Notes: generated from the sequence alone by a model not told the origin. A stretch of DNA of 39,156 nt from an uncultured Paracoccaceae bacterium (GCA_903930735.1 CAIYZT010000107.1:1-39156), one strand, 5' to 3'. Positions 1-10,171 are shown, counted from the stretch's first letter. Numbers and translations are program-made.

Positions 1-46
1 GCGAGGCTATAAAACCGCACTTCAGCAGCCCAAAACCGCGACCCAA

Positions 47-98
47 AGGTGCGCCAAGAGGGCAGCGGCTGGCGTAACGCGCACCTCAAGCCGCTGCC
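47..98. repeat. Interleaved inverted repeats (alternative hairpins or pseudoknot)
   Basis: Two perfect inverted repeats overlap out of register. AGGTGCGC at 47-54 pairs with GCGCACCT at 79-86, and GGCAGCGGCT at 61-70 pairs with AGCCGCTGCC at 89-98. Because the arms interleave, an RNA could form one hairpin or the other, or an H-type pseudoknot. The element lies at the window edge, downstream of the minus-strand EamA transporter, and whatever lies to its left cannot be seen. It has no T-tract, so a simple intrinsic terminator is unlikely. Confidence 0.35.
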
Positions 99-140
99 AG
101 CGCTACCTGCCAGCAAAAATGGTCAAAAATCGAGGTGCCC

Positions 141-158
141 TGAAGGCAATCCGCTCTA
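141..158 (-). repeat. Solitary end of the 115-bp TA-flanked repeat
   Basis: Read on the minus strand this is TAGAGCGGATTGCCTTCA, matching the right end of the two full 115-bp elements at 35311-35425 and 38711-38825. The rest of the element is not recognisable to its left. As in the full copies, its outermost TAG is the stop codon of the adjoining minus-strand gene, here the EamA transporter (stop at 156-158). It is probably a decayed copy or a remnant left by deletion. Confidence 0.5.
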
Positions 159-1079
159 GCCCTGCGGCGTCATGGATTTGCGCTGCAAGGCGCGCTCCAG
201 CCCCAATTTCCGCTCGCGCCAGATGATCAGGATACCGGCGAAAATCACCAGCGCCGCCCCGCCCAGCATGGTCGCGGTTGGCACCTCGGCAAAGACGAAA
301 TAGCCGATCCCCAGCGCAAAGATCATCGAGGCATAGTCAAAGGGCGCCACCAGCGAGGCATCGGCCTCACGGTAGCTGGAGGTCAGGAAAATCTGGCCAA
401 CCCCGCCCAAAAGTCCCGCGCCGATCAGCGTGATCAGATGCTGCGGTGAGGGGATCACCCAGCCAAAAGGCAGGGTCAGCAGCGACAGGCCCGAGCCGGT
501 CAGCGAAAACCAGAACACGATTGCTGCCGTCTTTTCGGTCTGCACCAGCTTGCGCACGAATACCTGCGCCAAGGCCGCAAAGACCGCGCCGCCCAGCACC
601 AGAATCGCGCCAAAAGCCTCGGCATGACCGGCGGCGGCGCCGTTCAGAACGCTCAGGCGCGGCGACAGCACGATCATCACGCCAATCAGCCCCAGAAACA
701 CCGCCACGATGCGGAACAGCCGGACCTGCTCGCCCAGAAACATCGCCGCGAAAACGACGGTCAGTATCGGGGTGGCATAGCCGATGGCGGTGACCTCGGG
801 CAGCGGCAGATAGCCAAGTCCCGCGAAGCCGAGACCCATCGCCAAAGTCCCCACCAGCCCGCGCCAGACATGGCCCATGGGCGCGACGGCGCGAAAGCCG
901 GTGGCAACCTCGCCCCGGACCACGAGCCAGACTACGATGACGGGAATGGCAAAGAACGACCGGAAAAAGACCGTCTGCCCCGCCGGAACGCTGGAGGCCG
1001 TGGTCTTGATCATCGCTGCCATGACGATGAAAATAAGGACCGAAATCAGTTTGTAGACTATGCCGCGCAGGGGTCGCAT
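156..1079 (-). CDS. EamA-family (DMT) transporter
   Basis: Predicted inner-membrane exporter or permease of the drug/metabolite transporter superfamily. The protein of about 307 residues consists almost entirely of hydrophobic segments, about ten helices arranged as two EamA repeats, with a basic cytoplasmic tail, which is the usual size and layout. A GTG codon ten codons upstream is possible, but the ATG at 1079 is preceded by a strong GGAGG at good spacing and is preferred. The stop codon is the TAG at the end of a solitary copy of the 115-bp repeat. The gene is divergent from the adenine deaminase gene. Substrate cannot be inferred; many members export amino acids, purines or drugs. Confidence 0.85.
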   Translation of the reverse strand: MRPLRGIVYKLISVLIFIVMAAMIKTTASSVPAGQTVFFRSFFAIPVIVVWLVVRGEVATGFRAVAPMGHVWRGLVGTLAMGLGFAGLGYLPLPEVTAIGYATPILTVVFAAMFLGEQVRLFRIVAVFLGLIGVMIVLSPRLSVLNGAAAGHAEAFGAILVLGGAVFAALAQVFVRKLVQTEKTAAIVFWFSLTGSGLSLLTLPFGWVIPSPQHLITLIGAGLLGGVGQIFLTSSYREADASLVAPFDYASMIFALGIGYFVFAEVPTATMLGGAALVIFAGILIIWRERKLGLERALQRKSMTPQG

Positions 1080-1195
1080 CGGGGTCCTCCATTTCCGCCT
1101 TTCGACCACCCCAAGCAGCGGTTTGCAAGCCTATCCGACAACGACCTTTACCCCGCGCCTGCTTTGCTGTTCCCTTGGGGGAAAAGGAGACCCCT

Positions 1196-2896
1196 ATGAC
1201 CCGCTCGCCCCTGTCCGCCCGCATCGCCCAAGGCCGCGGCATCGAGCCCGCCGATCTGGTGCTGCGCGGTGGCCGCGTTCTGGATCTGATCACCGGCGAT
1301 ATGGTACCGACCGATGTGGCGATCTGCGGTGATACGATTGTCGGGGTTTATGGGGAGTATGAGGGCCGCGAAGTGATCGATGTTTCCGGCCAAATTCTGG
1401 TGCCCGGTTTCATCGACACCCATCTGCATATCGAATCCTCACTGGTCACCCCGTTCGAGTTTGACCGCTGCGTCGGCCCGCACGGCGTGACCACCGCGAT
1501 CTGCGATCCCCATGAGATTGCCAATGTTTGCGGGTTGACCGGCATCCACTACTTCCTCGAAGCCTCGGCCCTGACCTTGATGGACATCCGCGTGCAGCTG
1601 TCCTCCTGCGTGCCTTCGACCCATATGGAGACGACGGGCGCGCGGCTGCTGGCGGCAGATCTGATCCCGCTGATGGATCATCCGCGCGTGATCGGGCTGG
1701 CGGAATTCATGAATTATCCCGGCGTTTTGCATCAGGATCCCGGTTGCATGGAAAAGCTGGAGGCTTTTGCCGGCCGCCATGTCGACGGCCATGCCCCCCT
1801 GCTCCGCGGGAACGATCTGAACGGCTATATCGCCGCCGGTATCCGCACCGAACACGAGGCGACCACCTACGAGGAGGGTCTGGAAAAGCTGCGCAAGGGG
1901 ATGCGGGTGTTGATCCGCGAGGGCTCGGTTTCGAAAGATCTGCATGCGCTCGTCGGCCTTTTGACCGAACGCCACGCCCCCTATCTGTGCCTGTGCACGG
2001 ACGACCGCAATCCCTTGGACATCGGCGAGCACGGCCATCTGGACTACATGATCCGCACCGCGATTGCGCTGGGCGCCCCGCCCCTCGCCGTCTACCGCGC
2101 CGCGAGCCTTTCGGCCGCTGAGGCCTTTGGGCTCAAGGATCGGGGTCTGATCGCGCCGGGCAAAAGGGCGGATATCGCGGTACTGGATGATCTGACCGCT
2201 TGCCGCGTCGCGCGTGTCTTTGCCGGCGGCGTTGAGATGACCGAAGCGAATTTCGCTGGCCGTAAAACCATCCCCCCCGTCGCGCGCCATTCCGTCAAGG
2301 CCAGCAAGGTCGAGCCGCACCATTTCCGCACGGCGGGCAACGCCGTGCAAACCCCGGTGATCGGCATCGTGCCGGGCAAGATCCTGACGCCGCATCTAAC
2401 CTTTGATATCGCCCCCACCGACGGCGACAAACGCCCCGACGTGACCCGCGATCTGGTGAAAATCGGGGTTATCGAGCGTCACGGCGTGAACGGCAACCGC
2501 GCGACCGGCTTTGTGCAAGGCTTTGGTCTGCAGCGCGGGGCCATCGCTTCGACCGTGTGCCATGACCATCATAATATCGCGGTGGTGGGCGTGGATTACG
2601 ACGACATGGCCCTGGCCGCGAACCGGCTGCGCGAGATCGAGGGCGGCTTTGTCGTGGCCCAAGGCGGCCGCGTTCTGGCAGAGCTGGCGCTGCCGGTGGC
2701 GGGGTTGATGAGCCTGAAGAGCTTCGAAGAGGTCCGCGCCGATCTGGAGACCCTGCGGGCGGCGGCCAAGAGCCTCGGTGTGGTGCTGGAGGAGCCCTTC
2801 TTGCAACTGGCCTTCCTCTGCCTGCCGGTCATCCCGCACCTGAAGATCACCGATTACGGGATGGTGGATGTGGATAGGTTTGAGGTGATGGGCTGA
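1196..2896 (+). CDS. ade: Adenine deaminase
   Basis: Hydrolyses adenine to hypoxanthine and ammonia in purine salvage. The 566-residue product has the amidohydrolase metal-binding HLHIESS motif (H76, H78), a GPHGVTT/CDPHE segment, a second-half His in RTEHEAT, the Asp-containing CTDDRNP motif, and the C-terminal adenine-deaminase domain with CHDHHN and a Cys-rich end near [14 protein letters not shown]. Length matches E. coli Ade (about 590). The ATG at 1196 is chosen because AAAGGAGA lies just upstream; an in-frame TTG seven codons earlier has no such support. It is monocistronic and divergent from the EamA gene. I see no purine riboswitch in the short leader. Confidence 0.93.
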   Translation: MTRSPLSARIAQGRGIEPADLVLRGGRVLDLITGDMVPTDVAICGDTIVGVYGEYEGREVIDVSGQILVPGFIDTHLHIESSLVTPFEFDRCVGPHGVTTAICDPHEIANVCGLTGIHYFLEASALTLMDIRVQLSSCVPSTHMETTGARLLAADLIPLMDHPRVIGLAEFMNYPGVLHQDPGCMEKLEAFAGRHVDGHAPLLRGNDLNGYIAAGIRTEHEATTYEEGLEKLRKGMRVLIREGSVSKDLHALVGLLTERHAPYLCLCTDDRNPLDIGEHGHLDYMIRTAIALGAPPLAVYRAASLSAAEAFGLKDRGLIAPGKRADIAVLDDLTACRVARVFAGGVEMTEANFAGRKTIPPVARHSVKASKVEPHHFRTAGNAVQTPVIGIVPGKILTPHLTFDIAPTDGDKRPDVTRDLVKIGVIERHGVNGNRATGFVQGFGLQRGAIASTVCHDHHNIAVVGVDYDDMALAANRLREIEGGFVVAQGGRVLAELALPVAGLMSLKSFEEVRADLETLRAAAKSLGVVLEEPFLQLAFLCLPVIPHLKITDYGMVDVDRFEVMG

Positions 2897-2943
2897 GAGG
2901 CCTGGCCCTACCGGTCTGAACCTGCACGCCTTTTTGCCAAATT

Positions 2944-3261
2944 TTATCTCAAGCGAATTTGGCCGCGCCCGCCAGACAGGCGCGCACAAATTTGCCCGAC
3001 CGTTCGGGATTGCTGAGACAAGTCGGGAACCTGTGTGAGCCAGAGGTCCAGCGAAATCAGCGCCGTCATGTTGGCGAGGGGGGACAGGTCGGTGATCCTT
3101 GTAAAAGCAAGGTTCTGCGAGGTCAGCCACGTCAGGGTACTGATCTCGTCTGGAAGGGTGGTCAACTCCTTGAGGTATGACAAATCAAGAGGTCTAGCGC
3201 CATCGCGCTTTGTCGTCGCCATGCTGTTTTGAGCTTCCTTGAAATCAGTATTGGCGTTCAT
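2944..3261 (-). CDS. Leucine-rich-repeat protein fragment
   Basis: A 105-residue reading frame whose middle carries two internalin-style leucine-rich repeats: L-x2-L near residues 28-46, then ITDLSPLANMTALISLDL at about 56-73. Full LRR proteins of this type are several hundred residues long with many repeats. Here the repeats stop abruptly and the C-terminal 30 residues look unrelated and basic, so this is probably the leftover 5' end of a larger gene. Translation could begin at 3261 or at the ATG 14 codons later, which has an AAGGAA upstream. It lies beside a broken glycosyltransferase, consistent with a decaying region. Function unknown. Confidence 0.4.
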   Translation of the reverse strand: MNANTDFKEAQNSMATTKRDGARPLDLSYLKELTTLPDEISTLTWLTSQNLAFTRITDLSPLANMTALISLDLWLTQVPDLSQQSRTVGQICARLSGGRGQIRLR

Positions 3262-3347
3262 CCAATGCCCCGCTTAGTCCAATGTGGCGGCAATGGGGGG
3301 ATTGCGCAAGGCGGGTGGGAGCTTGGCCAAACCGGGGCGAGGGCCTC

Positions 3348-4170
3348 TCAGCGGCCTCTGGTGAAAGTGGCGGAAGGGCGGGTCAGGCGGGTGCGCAGGG
3401 CGACGGCGGCGTAGGCGGCGAAGCCCAAGGGATCGGTGGTGGCGAGGGTGGCTAGGTGGGGCAGGATGAAGGGGGGCTTCGCGCCCCACAATGTCGGGGA
3501 AGAGGCGGGCCAGCTCATACACGCCGGCGTCTTGACGGACGCGCACGCGGGTCAGGCGGGCGAAGCCTTCGATCATCGGCCAGAGGTAGGTTTGGGGGAC
3601 CTGCAGGCGCTCTTCGGGGGTGAATTGCAGGCGGGTAAAGGTGTCGTCGGAGATGATGTTTGGAAATTCGGCCCAGCGGGCGCGGCCAGCGGCGTTGACG
3701 GAAAACAGGCCATAGCCGGGGGCGGGGGAGCGCGCGAAGGGCAGTTTTTGCCAGAAACGGGCATAGGCGCGGGTGAAGGCCAAGGCGGAGCGCGGGATGA
3801 CCGCTGTGCCGGTGGCATAGCGCGGGGCGGGGCCAGCAAGCGCTACGGCAAGGGCCGCCATCAGGCCGGGCGTGACGATGACATCACCATCCAGATAAGT
3901 GTGGACGGGGTGGCGGGCGGCGGCATCAGCGGCATTCAGGGCGAGGGGTTTGGAGCCAGTGCTAAGGTCCAGCACCTCCAGCGTTCAGCAGGCAGCGGCG
4001 GCGACATCAGCATAGCTGCGGGCCGCGGCGGCGGTGGCATCGCGGCAGCCATTGGCCACCACGATGGCCTGCGCGCCGGGGGCGGGGCTGGCAAAAAGCG
4101 CGGTCAGGCAGGGGCCGATATAGTCCTGCTCATTGGAGGCGGGGATGATGACGCTCAGCACTGCGTGCAT
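3348..4170 (-). pseudogene. Family 2 glycosyltransferase, disrupted
   Basis: The N-terminal part starts at the ATG at 4170 and has the GT2 opening LSVIIPASNEQDYIGPCL. The frame meets a TGA at 3985-3987 and continues in the same frame with LEVLDLSTGSKPLALNAADAAA, the normal GT2 continuation, followed by YLDGDVIV with the DxD-like DGD. The stop therefore looks like a Trp-to-TGA nonsense change. A second lesion lies at a six-C run (plus strand 3471-3476). With one C fewer, the frame reads GREAPFILPHLATLATTDPLGF and ends at the TGA at 3348-3350. Without the correction the tail is an unlikely Pro/His/Arg-rich sequence. The start overlaps the upstream GH-like gene by 16 nt, suggesting a former polysaccharide operon. 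Sequencing error is the main alternative. Confidence 0.75.
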
Positions 4171-5948
4171 CCCTTGGCCAGCGCCTTCCAGCGCGGGTTG
4201 TCATCGCCAAGGTGCCGCAGCGCGCCCCAGGAGCCCCATTTGCCGGGGCGGTAAGTATCGACAAAGGCATTGAAGGGCGCGTCTGACAGCATGTTCCAGC
4301 CCGACAAAAGCTGATCATATAGCGCGCCCATTTCGGGGGAATAGTTGAGGGCTTCGAAAAACGCCGTCAAGTCGGGATCATCGACAATCGGCCCATAGCC
4401 CACCACATGGGTGCCGCCTTCGTACATCATCAGGCGCAGGCCGCAGTCGGCGGCGATCGAGGATTGATAGGGCAAAGTCTTGGCTACCAGGGTTTGCAGC
4501 GTGTCCTCGGGATTGCCCGAGAGCGCGCGGTTTTGCAGCTCGCTCGCCGCCTTTGTGATGGCAAGCGCATAGGGATTGCCAGGGTCGGCGGCGGCGCTGG
4601 CGCTGAGCCAGTCGCGGATCATAGGGGACTTTTCCGGTGCGCCGAGACGCGCGGCGAAATAGCCGGTGACGGCATAGGCGTCAAAGGAGGCGGCCGGCGG
4701 CGGCAGGCCTTCGGCGGTGGCAAGAGGGGCATCGAGGATCTGCGCCTCAGCCCCTTTGACGCCGGTCTGGGTGGCGATCACGGTGACGAGCCGCTGCTCT
4801 TGCCCGGCAAAGACTTGGCGCCAGATCTGCGCCATCTGTGCCGCGCGCAGCCCGTAATACTGCATCCAAGTGCCGTCCAGCCCCCAACGTTTCTTGCCCT
4901 CGGCCTCGGCCCAGATGGCTTGGGCGAACTGCCAATTCCAGACCTCGTTTGAAAACTCGACATGGGCGGTCCGGGCGGGATCGAGGCTTGCATACGCGAT
5001 CCCTGCGAGATCGGACATCAGGGCGTCGTCGGCCAGATGGGGCAGCGTAAACCATGGATCGGCCCCCAGTTTGTTGGCAAGCGCGATTTGCACTTCCATC
5101 GGCACGCCGGTGGGGCGGGCATAGGTGTAATCGCTGGGCAAGGGGCGCTGTTCGGCGCTGGAAAGGGGCGAGTTATTGGCGGCCTGCCAGTCCATAAACC
5201 GGATCAGCCGGGCGCCTTGCAGCCGTGACAGGAAATCAGGGTTGAAGATCTCGCCCACGGCCAAGAGCGCGGCCCGGTCCTCGCGGACGATCACGAGGTT
5301 GCGGACCGGATCGGTGGGATGCGGCGCGCCCAGGGTGATCGTGACCGCACCGTCGCCGGGGGTATAGTCGAAGATGGCGGAGAAGGGTCTTTTGTCGACG
5401 ATCTGGGCGCGTCCGGCAAAGGCGATCTCGCCATGACCCTCCCAGCTGGCCCGATACCGACCCGCAGCGCCGCCAGCATCGGGGGGCAGGTCGGTCAGGA
5501 TCAGGGAGGACAGGCTGACCGCCACCTGTGGCAGGGCAACCGGCCAGCCCTGCGCATCCAGCAGACCCATTGCGCGCAGTACAACCTCTTCCCAGCCGCC
5601 GTATTGGCCGGGCTTGTTCGCGGCCCACAGCCGGGCGGTTTTCATCAGATCCAGAAACGGCAATTGCACCGACCAATCGTTGACGCCCGCAAGGCCAAAG
5701 CCGAGGTTGGGATTGGTAATCGGTGTCAGGCCAGCGGGCAAGGCGGGGTTGTCTGCCGTGGTGATCTGGGCCGTGATCTGGGCGGCGATCTGGGGCGCGC
5801 CGGCCTCAGTTATTGCCGGGCTTGCCGGTGCCAGTGCGGTGGGCGCTGGGGGCAGGGGCGCTGTGACGGCGGTGAAGGCTATGCGTTGCAGGGCGGCGGC
5901 CAGATCGTCCGAGATTACCGAGTCGCGGGTCAGCCCGCTGCGGGTCAT
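4155..5948 (-). CDS. Glycoside-hydrolase-like protein (clan GH-A style)
   Basis: A 597-residue reading frame with features of a TIM-barrel glycoside hydrolase: F-S-N-E-V-W-N around N334-E335 resembles the acid/base Asn-Glu of clan GH-A, and M-M-Y-E-G-G around E510 could hold the nucleophile. Similar proteins in Rhodobacterales are often labelled cellulose-binding, but I cannot assign a substrate. The first 30 residues look like the normal C-terminus of an SGNH protein. With a 1-nt correction near 6000 this frame joins the upstream SGNH gene into one product of about 816 residues. The apparent ATGA junction and the lack of a signal peptide are then explained. The disrupted GT2 gene follows. 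A role in exopolysaccharide handling is inferred from context. Confidence 0.7.
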   Translation of the reverse strand: MTRSGLTRDSVISDDLAAALQRIAFTAVTAPLPPAPTALAPASPAITEAGAPQIAAQITAQITTADNPALPAGLTPITNPNLGFGLAGVNDWSVQLPFLDLMKTARLWAANKPGQYGGWEEVVLRAMGLLDAQGWPVALPQVAVSLSSLILTDLPPDAGGAAGRYRASWEGHGEIAFAGRAQIVDKRPFSAIFDYTPGDGAVTITLGAPHPTDPVRNLVIVREDRAALLAVGEIFNPDFLSRLQGARLIRFMDWQAANNSPLSSAEQRPLPSDYTYARPTGVPMEVQIALANKLGADPWFTLPHLADDALMSDLAGIAYASLDPARTAHVEFSNEVWNWQFAQAIWAEAEGKKRWGLDGTWMQYYGLRAAQMAQIWRQVFAGQEQRLVTVIATQTGVKGAEAQILDAPLATAEGLPPPAASFDAYAVTGYFAARLGAPEKSPMIRDWLSASAAADPGNPYALAITKAASELQNRALSGNPEDTLQTLVAKTLPYQSSIAADCGLRLMMYEGGTHVVGYGPIVDDPDLTAFFEALNYSPEMGALYDQLLSGWNMLSDAPFNAFVDTYRPGKWGSWGALRHLGDDNPRWKALAKGCTQC

Positions 5949-6604
5949 TTTGGTGGGCAGGCCCTCGGGGCTTCGCCCGGTGATTGCGGCGGCATGGCCA
6001 GCGCGGTAAAGTACAGGCCCTTGCCGGACAGATGGATTTCATCCGAGAAAAAATCACGGATCGAGGTGACGCCGGGCACTGCTCCCGCTTCGATGTCAAG
6101 CGACAACAGGGCCATGGCCTGCCCGGCGGGGATCAGGGTGATCTCGGCCCCCACTTCGGCCCCGGCGGAAGCGGCGGCCAGTTGCCACAGCGGCAGATCA
6201 GCGGCGATTCTGTCGCGCCAGCGGGCTGCATCCCCCGTCATCGCGGGCCAGCTTTCGTAAAGGAAAAGCTTTGCGTCCGGATTGGCGTCGCGCGCGGCGC
6301 GGGCGAAATTGGTGAGCGCGGGGATCGTGGTGCCCGCCGACATCTGATCGGCGATCGGCTGCGATTCGGTCAGCACCAGCGCCCGCGTCAGCCCTTCGGT
6401 CAGCGCAGCGCGGGCATCAACGCCCTTGGCATCCTCCGAATGATCCCAGTTATAGGCCAACGAGGCGCCGTTGATGATCTGGGCCTGCACGACGGAAGGT
6501 CCGCGCAGCAGCTCCAGCGCGCCTTCGACGAGGGGCGGCAGATTGGGACCGATCAGGCTGTGGCCCACATAAAGCACATCGGCAAGCAAAGACAAAAGGG
6601 ACAC
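5945..6604 (-). CDS. SGNH/GDSL-like hydrolase, frameshifted at its 3' end
   Basis: 219 residues with block I as VGHSLIG (Ser16) and block V as D188-E-I-H191, the Ser and Asp/His of an SGNH hydrolase. Many such enzymes in polysaccharide loci remove or add acyl groups. The start is a GTG preceded by GAGGT at 8 nt. The last 17 residues (PPQSPGEAPRACPPK type) do not look natural. Moving one frame at about 6000 gives HAAAITGRSPEGLPTK and then runs directly into the downstream GH-like frame, matching the usual SGNH tail that contains GRSPxGLP. I infer a single-base deletion. Divergent from the heparinase gene across a roughly 200-bp gap in which I see no clear promoter. Confidence 0.7.
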   Translation of the reverse strand: MSLLSLLADVLYVGHSLIGPNLPPLVEGALELLRGPSVVQAQIINGASLAYNWDHSEDAKGVDARAALTEGLTRALVLTESQPIADQMSAGTTIPALTNFARAARDANPDAKLFLYESWPAMTGDAARWRDRIAADLPLWQLAAASAGAEVGAEITLIPAGQAMALLSLDIEAGAVPGVTSIRDFFSDEIHLSGKGLYFTALAMPPQSPGEAPRACPPK

Positions 6605-6807
6605 CAGATACCTCGGTTTGGGTCAGGGTAATCAAAGCACTGGCCAAGGGGAACGGGTTTGTTGCGGCGGGGACCCTGCGCGGCGCTGCTGCGCGGGCGC
6701 CTCATCGCAGTTGTCACGAGAATGTTCGGATGACAGGCGCATAAGGGGCGGGTAAGGTTGCGGCTTGATGACCCGGAACCGGGCGCGCACAGGCAGGGCT
6801 GTTTTCG

Positions 6808-8535
6808 ATGAGTTCGGATGCAACAGAAACGGGCAAGCATCGGCTTGGCATTCGCTGGGCGCTTTGGCGCGCCTCAAAGGTGCCGGCCTCGACCGGATTT
6901 GTCAGCCAGCCCGAACCGCGCACCATTGGCCAATACAACCGGGGCCGCCAGATGGTGGCGGGCAATTTCCTGTTCGCGGGCCATCTTGTCGAAGCGCCGG
7001 GCGCATCGATCTGGGATGTCCGCGCGCCCGACCCCGCCTTTGCCCGCGAGGCGCATGGCTTTGCCTGGCTCGATGATCTGGCGGCGCTGGGCGACGGCGC
7101 TGCGCGGCTGAAGGCGCAGGATTGGACCTATGACTGGATTGCGCGCTATGGGCGCGGATCGGGTGCGGGCTGGTCGCCGGATCTGACGGCGCGGCGGCTG
7201 ATCCGCTGGATCAACCATGCGTTTTTCCTGATGTCCGGGCGCAAGTCGGAGCAAACTGGCGGCTATTTCCGGCTTTTGACCAGCCAGACCGTCTATCTGT
7301 CGCGGGCCTGGAAAAATGCTGCCCCCGGCCTGCCGAGGTTCGAGGCGCTGACCGGCATGATCTGCGCAGGTCTGGCGCTGAAGGGGATGGAGGGGCATGT
7401 GGGCCCAGCCGTTGCCGCGCTCGCCGCTGATTGCCTGCGCGAGGTGGACGGCGAAGGCGGCCTTCCCACCCGCAACCCCGAGGAATTGCTGGAGGTTTTC
7501 ACGCTATTGACCTGGGCTGCACAGGCCCTGTCCGAGGCGGGCCGCATGCCGCCGCCCGAGTTGAATAGCGTGATGGAGCGGATTGCGCCAACGCTGCGGG
7601 CGCTGCGCCATGCGGACGGGGGGCTCGCGCGGTTTCATGGTGGCGGGCGCGGAGCCGAGGGGCGGCTGGATCATGCGCTGGCCACCGCAGGGGTGCGCAC
7701 CATGCCTGCAGCAAGGCTGGCGATGGGATTTGCGCGGCTTCAGGGCGGGCGCACCACGGTGATTGTCGATGCCGCTGCGCCGCCGCGCGCCAGGGCGGGG
7801 CGGGGGGCCCATGCCTCGACCTGCGCGCTGGAGCTGACCTCGGGGCGCCGTCCGGTTGTGGTTTCCTGCGGGTCCGGCGCGCCCTTCGGGATGGAGTGGC
7901 GGCAGGCGGGGCGGGCCACGGCCAGCCATTCGACGCTGGCGATCGAAGGCTATTCCTCGTCCCGCTTTGCGCCGGGCGAGTTCACCACCTTTCACGAAAC
8001 CGCACAGGTCACCACCGCGCGTCTGATGCCCGCCGAAGACGGCACCGGGCTGCAACTGGCCCATGACGGCTGGGCGCAGACCCATGGGCTGTCGCATGTG
8101 CGCGATCTGTTTCTGGCCGCGGATGGGCGCAAGCTTTCGGGGATCGAAAAGCTCGCCGCGCTGAGCGTCGCGCAGAAAAACCGGTTTGAGGCCCTGATGC
8201 AGGACGGCAGGCTGGGCGGCGTCGCCTTTGATCTGCGGTTCCATCTTCATCCTGATGTCGATGCCCGCTTGGATATGGGCGGGGCGGCGGTGTCGCTTGC
8301 GCTGAAAAGCGGTGAGATCTGGGTGTTCCAGCATGATGGCGGGGGCAAGCTGTCGCTGGAGGCTTCGGTCTATCTGGAGCGTAAACGGCTGCGGCCGCGC
8401 CCGGCCTTGCAGATCATCCTGCGGACCAGCGCGATTGACTTTGAAACGCGGCTGGGCTGGACCTTGGCGAAGGCGCAGGATACTCCGCTCGCCATCAGGG
8501 ATCTAAGCTCAGAAGAGATGCCGATCCCCAGCTAG
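6808..8535 (+). CDS. Heparinase II/III family protein
   Basis: 575 residues. The N-terminal half is an alpha-helical toroid-like region ([26 protein letters not shown]) and the C-terminal half is a beta-rich heparinase II/III domain containing [24 protein letters not shown] and FHLHPDV. This is the layout of polysaccharide-lyase-related proteins conserved upstream of purH in Rhodobacterales. There is no obvious signal peptide. The ATG at 6808 has AGGCAGGG about 10 nt upstream. The family cleaves acidic polysaccharides by beta-elimination, but the substrate here is unknown; a role in envelope or capsule turnover is inferred. Followed after 19 nt by purH, so probably co-transcribed with it. Confidence 0.82.
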   Translation: MSSDATETGKHRLGIRWALWRASKVPASTGFVSQPEPRTIGQYNRGRQMVAGNFLFAGHLVEAPGASIWDVRAPDPAFAREAHGFAWLDDLAALGDGAARLKAQDWTYDWIARYGRGSGAGWSPDLTARRLIRWINHAFFLMSGRKSEQTGGYFRLLTSQTVYLSRAWKNAAPGLPRFEALTGMICAGLALKGMEGHVGPAVAALAADCLREVDGEGGLPTRNPEELLEVFTLLTWAAQALSEAGRMPPPELNSVMERIAPTLRALRHADGGLARFHGGGRGAEGRLDHALATAGVRTMPAARLAMGFARLQGGRTTVIVDAAAPPRARAGRGAHASTCALELTSGRRPVVVSCGSGAPFGMEWRQAGRATASHSTLAIEGYSSSRFAPGEFTTFHETAQVTTARLMPAEDGTGLQLAHDGWAQTHGLSHVRDLFLAADGRKLSGIEKLAALSVAQKNRFEALMQDGRLGGVAFDLRFHLHPDVDARLDMGGAAVSLALKSGEIWVFQHDGGGKLSLEASVYLERKRLRPRPALQIILRTSAIDFETRLGWTLAKAQDTPLAIRDLSSEEMPIPS

Positions 8536-8554
8536 CAAGCGCAAGGAGGCCCGC

Positions 8555-10144
8555 ATGGCAAATCTGGTTCCCATTGGTCGCGCTTTGATTTCGGTCTCGG
8601 ACAAGAGCGGGCTGCTGGAACTGGCCCGCGCGCTGGCCGCGATGGGGGTCGAGTTGATCTCGACCGGCGGCACGGCAGGGATGCTGCGCATGGCGGGGCT
8701 GAAGGTGCGCGATGTGGCCGAGGTGACCGGATATCCGGAGATGATGGATGGGCGGGTCAAGACCTTGCATCCGGCGATCCACGGCGGGCTTTTGGCGCTG
8801 CGCGACGATGACGAGCATTTGGTGGCCATGGCCGCCCATGGGATCGAACCGATCGATCTGCTGATCGTGAACCTCTATCCGTTCGAGGAGACGCTGGCCA
8901 AGGGCGGCGATTATCGGGCCTGTATCGAGAATATCGATATCGGCGGGCCCGCCATGATCCGGGCGGCGGCCAAGAACAGCGGTTTTGTCGCCGTGGTCAC
9001 CGATCCGGCGGATTACGAGGCGCTCTTGGGCGAGATGAAGGTGAATGATGGGGCCAGCGGGCTGAAGTTTCGTCAAAGGCTGGCGCAGGCGGCCTTTGCC
9101 CGCACGGCGGCCTATGATGCGGCGGTGTCGAACTGGATGGCGGCGGCGGTCAATGTCGAGGCGCCGCGCCACCGCAGCTTTGCCGGGAAACTGGCGCAGG
9201 GGCTGCGTTACGGCGAGAATCCGCATCAGAAGGCAGTTTTCTATAAAGATGGGTCGGGTCGGCAGGGCGTTGCCACCGCGCGGCAGTGGCAGGGCAAGGA
9301 ACTGTCCTATAACAATATCAACGATACCGACGCGGCCTTTGAATTGGTGGCAGAGTTTGATCCGGCTGACCAAGCCGCCGTCGCGATCATCAAACACGCC
9401 AATCCCTGCGGCGTGGCACGCGGGGCTAGTCTGGGCGAGGCTTACCGGCGCGCCTATGACTGCGACCGCACCAGCGCCTTTGGCGGCATCATCGCGCTGA
9501 ACCGGGCGCTCGACGCCGAGACGGCGGAAGAGATTTCAAAGCTGTTTACCGAAGTGGTCATCGCGCCGGGCGCAAGTGACGAGGCAAGGGCGATCTTTGC
9601 GGGAAAGAAAAACCTGCGGCTCCTTACGAGCTCGGGTCTGCCCGACCCGTTGGCGCGCGGGCTGGCGTTTCGGCAGGTGGCGGGCGGGTTTTTGGTGCAG
9701 GACCGCGATAATGGCGGAATGGTCTCAGGCGATTTGCGCGTGGTGACGCGGCGCGCGCCGGATGAAGCCGAAATGGCAGATATGCTGTTCGCGTGGAAAG
9801 TGGCCAAGCATGTGAAGTCCAATGCCATCGTTTTTGTCAAGGATGGGGCGACGGTGGGTGTCGGCGCGGGGCAGATGAGCCGGATCGACAGTACCCGGAT
9901 CGCGGCCCGAAAGGCGCAGGATATGGCTGAGGCGCTGGGCCTTTCGCAAAGCCCGGCAATCGGGGCGGTCTTGGCGTCGGATGCGTTTTTTCCCTTTGCC
10001 GACGGGCTGATCGCGGCGGCCGAGGCTGGCGCGCGGGCGGTGATCCAGCCCGGCGGCTCGATGCGCGATGACGAGGTGATCGCGGCGGCGGATGCGGCGG
10101 GGCTGGCGATGCTGTTCACCGGCATGCGGCATTTCCGGCATTGA
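8555..10144 (+). CDS. purH: Bifunctional AICAR transformylase / IMP cyclohydrolase
   Basis: Catalyses the last two steps of de novo IMP synthesis: formylation of AICAR with 10-formyl-THF, then ring closure. 529 residues, the normal size. The N-terminal MGS-like IMP cyclohydrolase domain shows [32 protein letters not shown] and NLYPFE. The C-terminal transformylase domain shows RYGENPHQ, the catalytic IKHANPCG near residues 278-285, SAFGGI, KSNAIVF and [13 protein letters not shown] strong AAGGAGG precedes the ATG. It sits between a heparinase-like gene and lspA, an arrangement I recognise from related genomes. Confidence 0.97.
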   Translation: MANLVPIGRALISVSDKSGLLELARALAAMGVELISTGGTAGMLRMAGLKVRDVAEVTGYPEMMDGRVKTLHPAIHGGLLALRDDDEHLVAMAAHGIEPIDLLIVNLYPFEETLAKGGDYRACIENIDIGGPAMIRAAAKNSGFVAVVTDPADYEALLGEMKVNDGASGLKFRQRLAQAAFARTAAYDAAVSNWMAAAVNVEAPRHRSFAGKLAQGLRYGENPHQKAVFYKDGSGRQGVATARQWQGKELSYNNINDTDAAFELVAEFDPADQAAVAIIKHANPCGVARGASLGEAYRRAYDCDRTSAFGGIIALNRALDAETAEEISKLFTEVVIAPGASDEARAIFAGKKNLRLLTSSGLPDPLARGLAFRQVAGGFLVQDRDNGGMVSGDLRVVTRRAPDEAEMADMLFAWKVAKHVKSNAIVFVKDGATVGVGAGQMSRIDSTRIAARKAQDMAEALGLSQSPAIGAVLASDAFFPFADGLIAAAEAGARAVIQPGGSMRDDEVIAAADAAGLAMLFTGMRHFRH

Positions 10145-10171
10145 AACGGCGGGATAACGCCGAGGCCTGCA

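Noticed and set aside
3436-4254. Long plus-strand reading frame rich in Gly and Ala
   Set aside because: It is antisense to the glycosyltransferase remnant, has low-complexity composition caused by high GC third positions, and lacks family motifs.
5319-6260. Long plus-strand frame opposite the SGNH and GH-like genes
   Set aside because: No ribosome-binding site or recognisable domain; the minus-strand frames have clear catalytic motifs.
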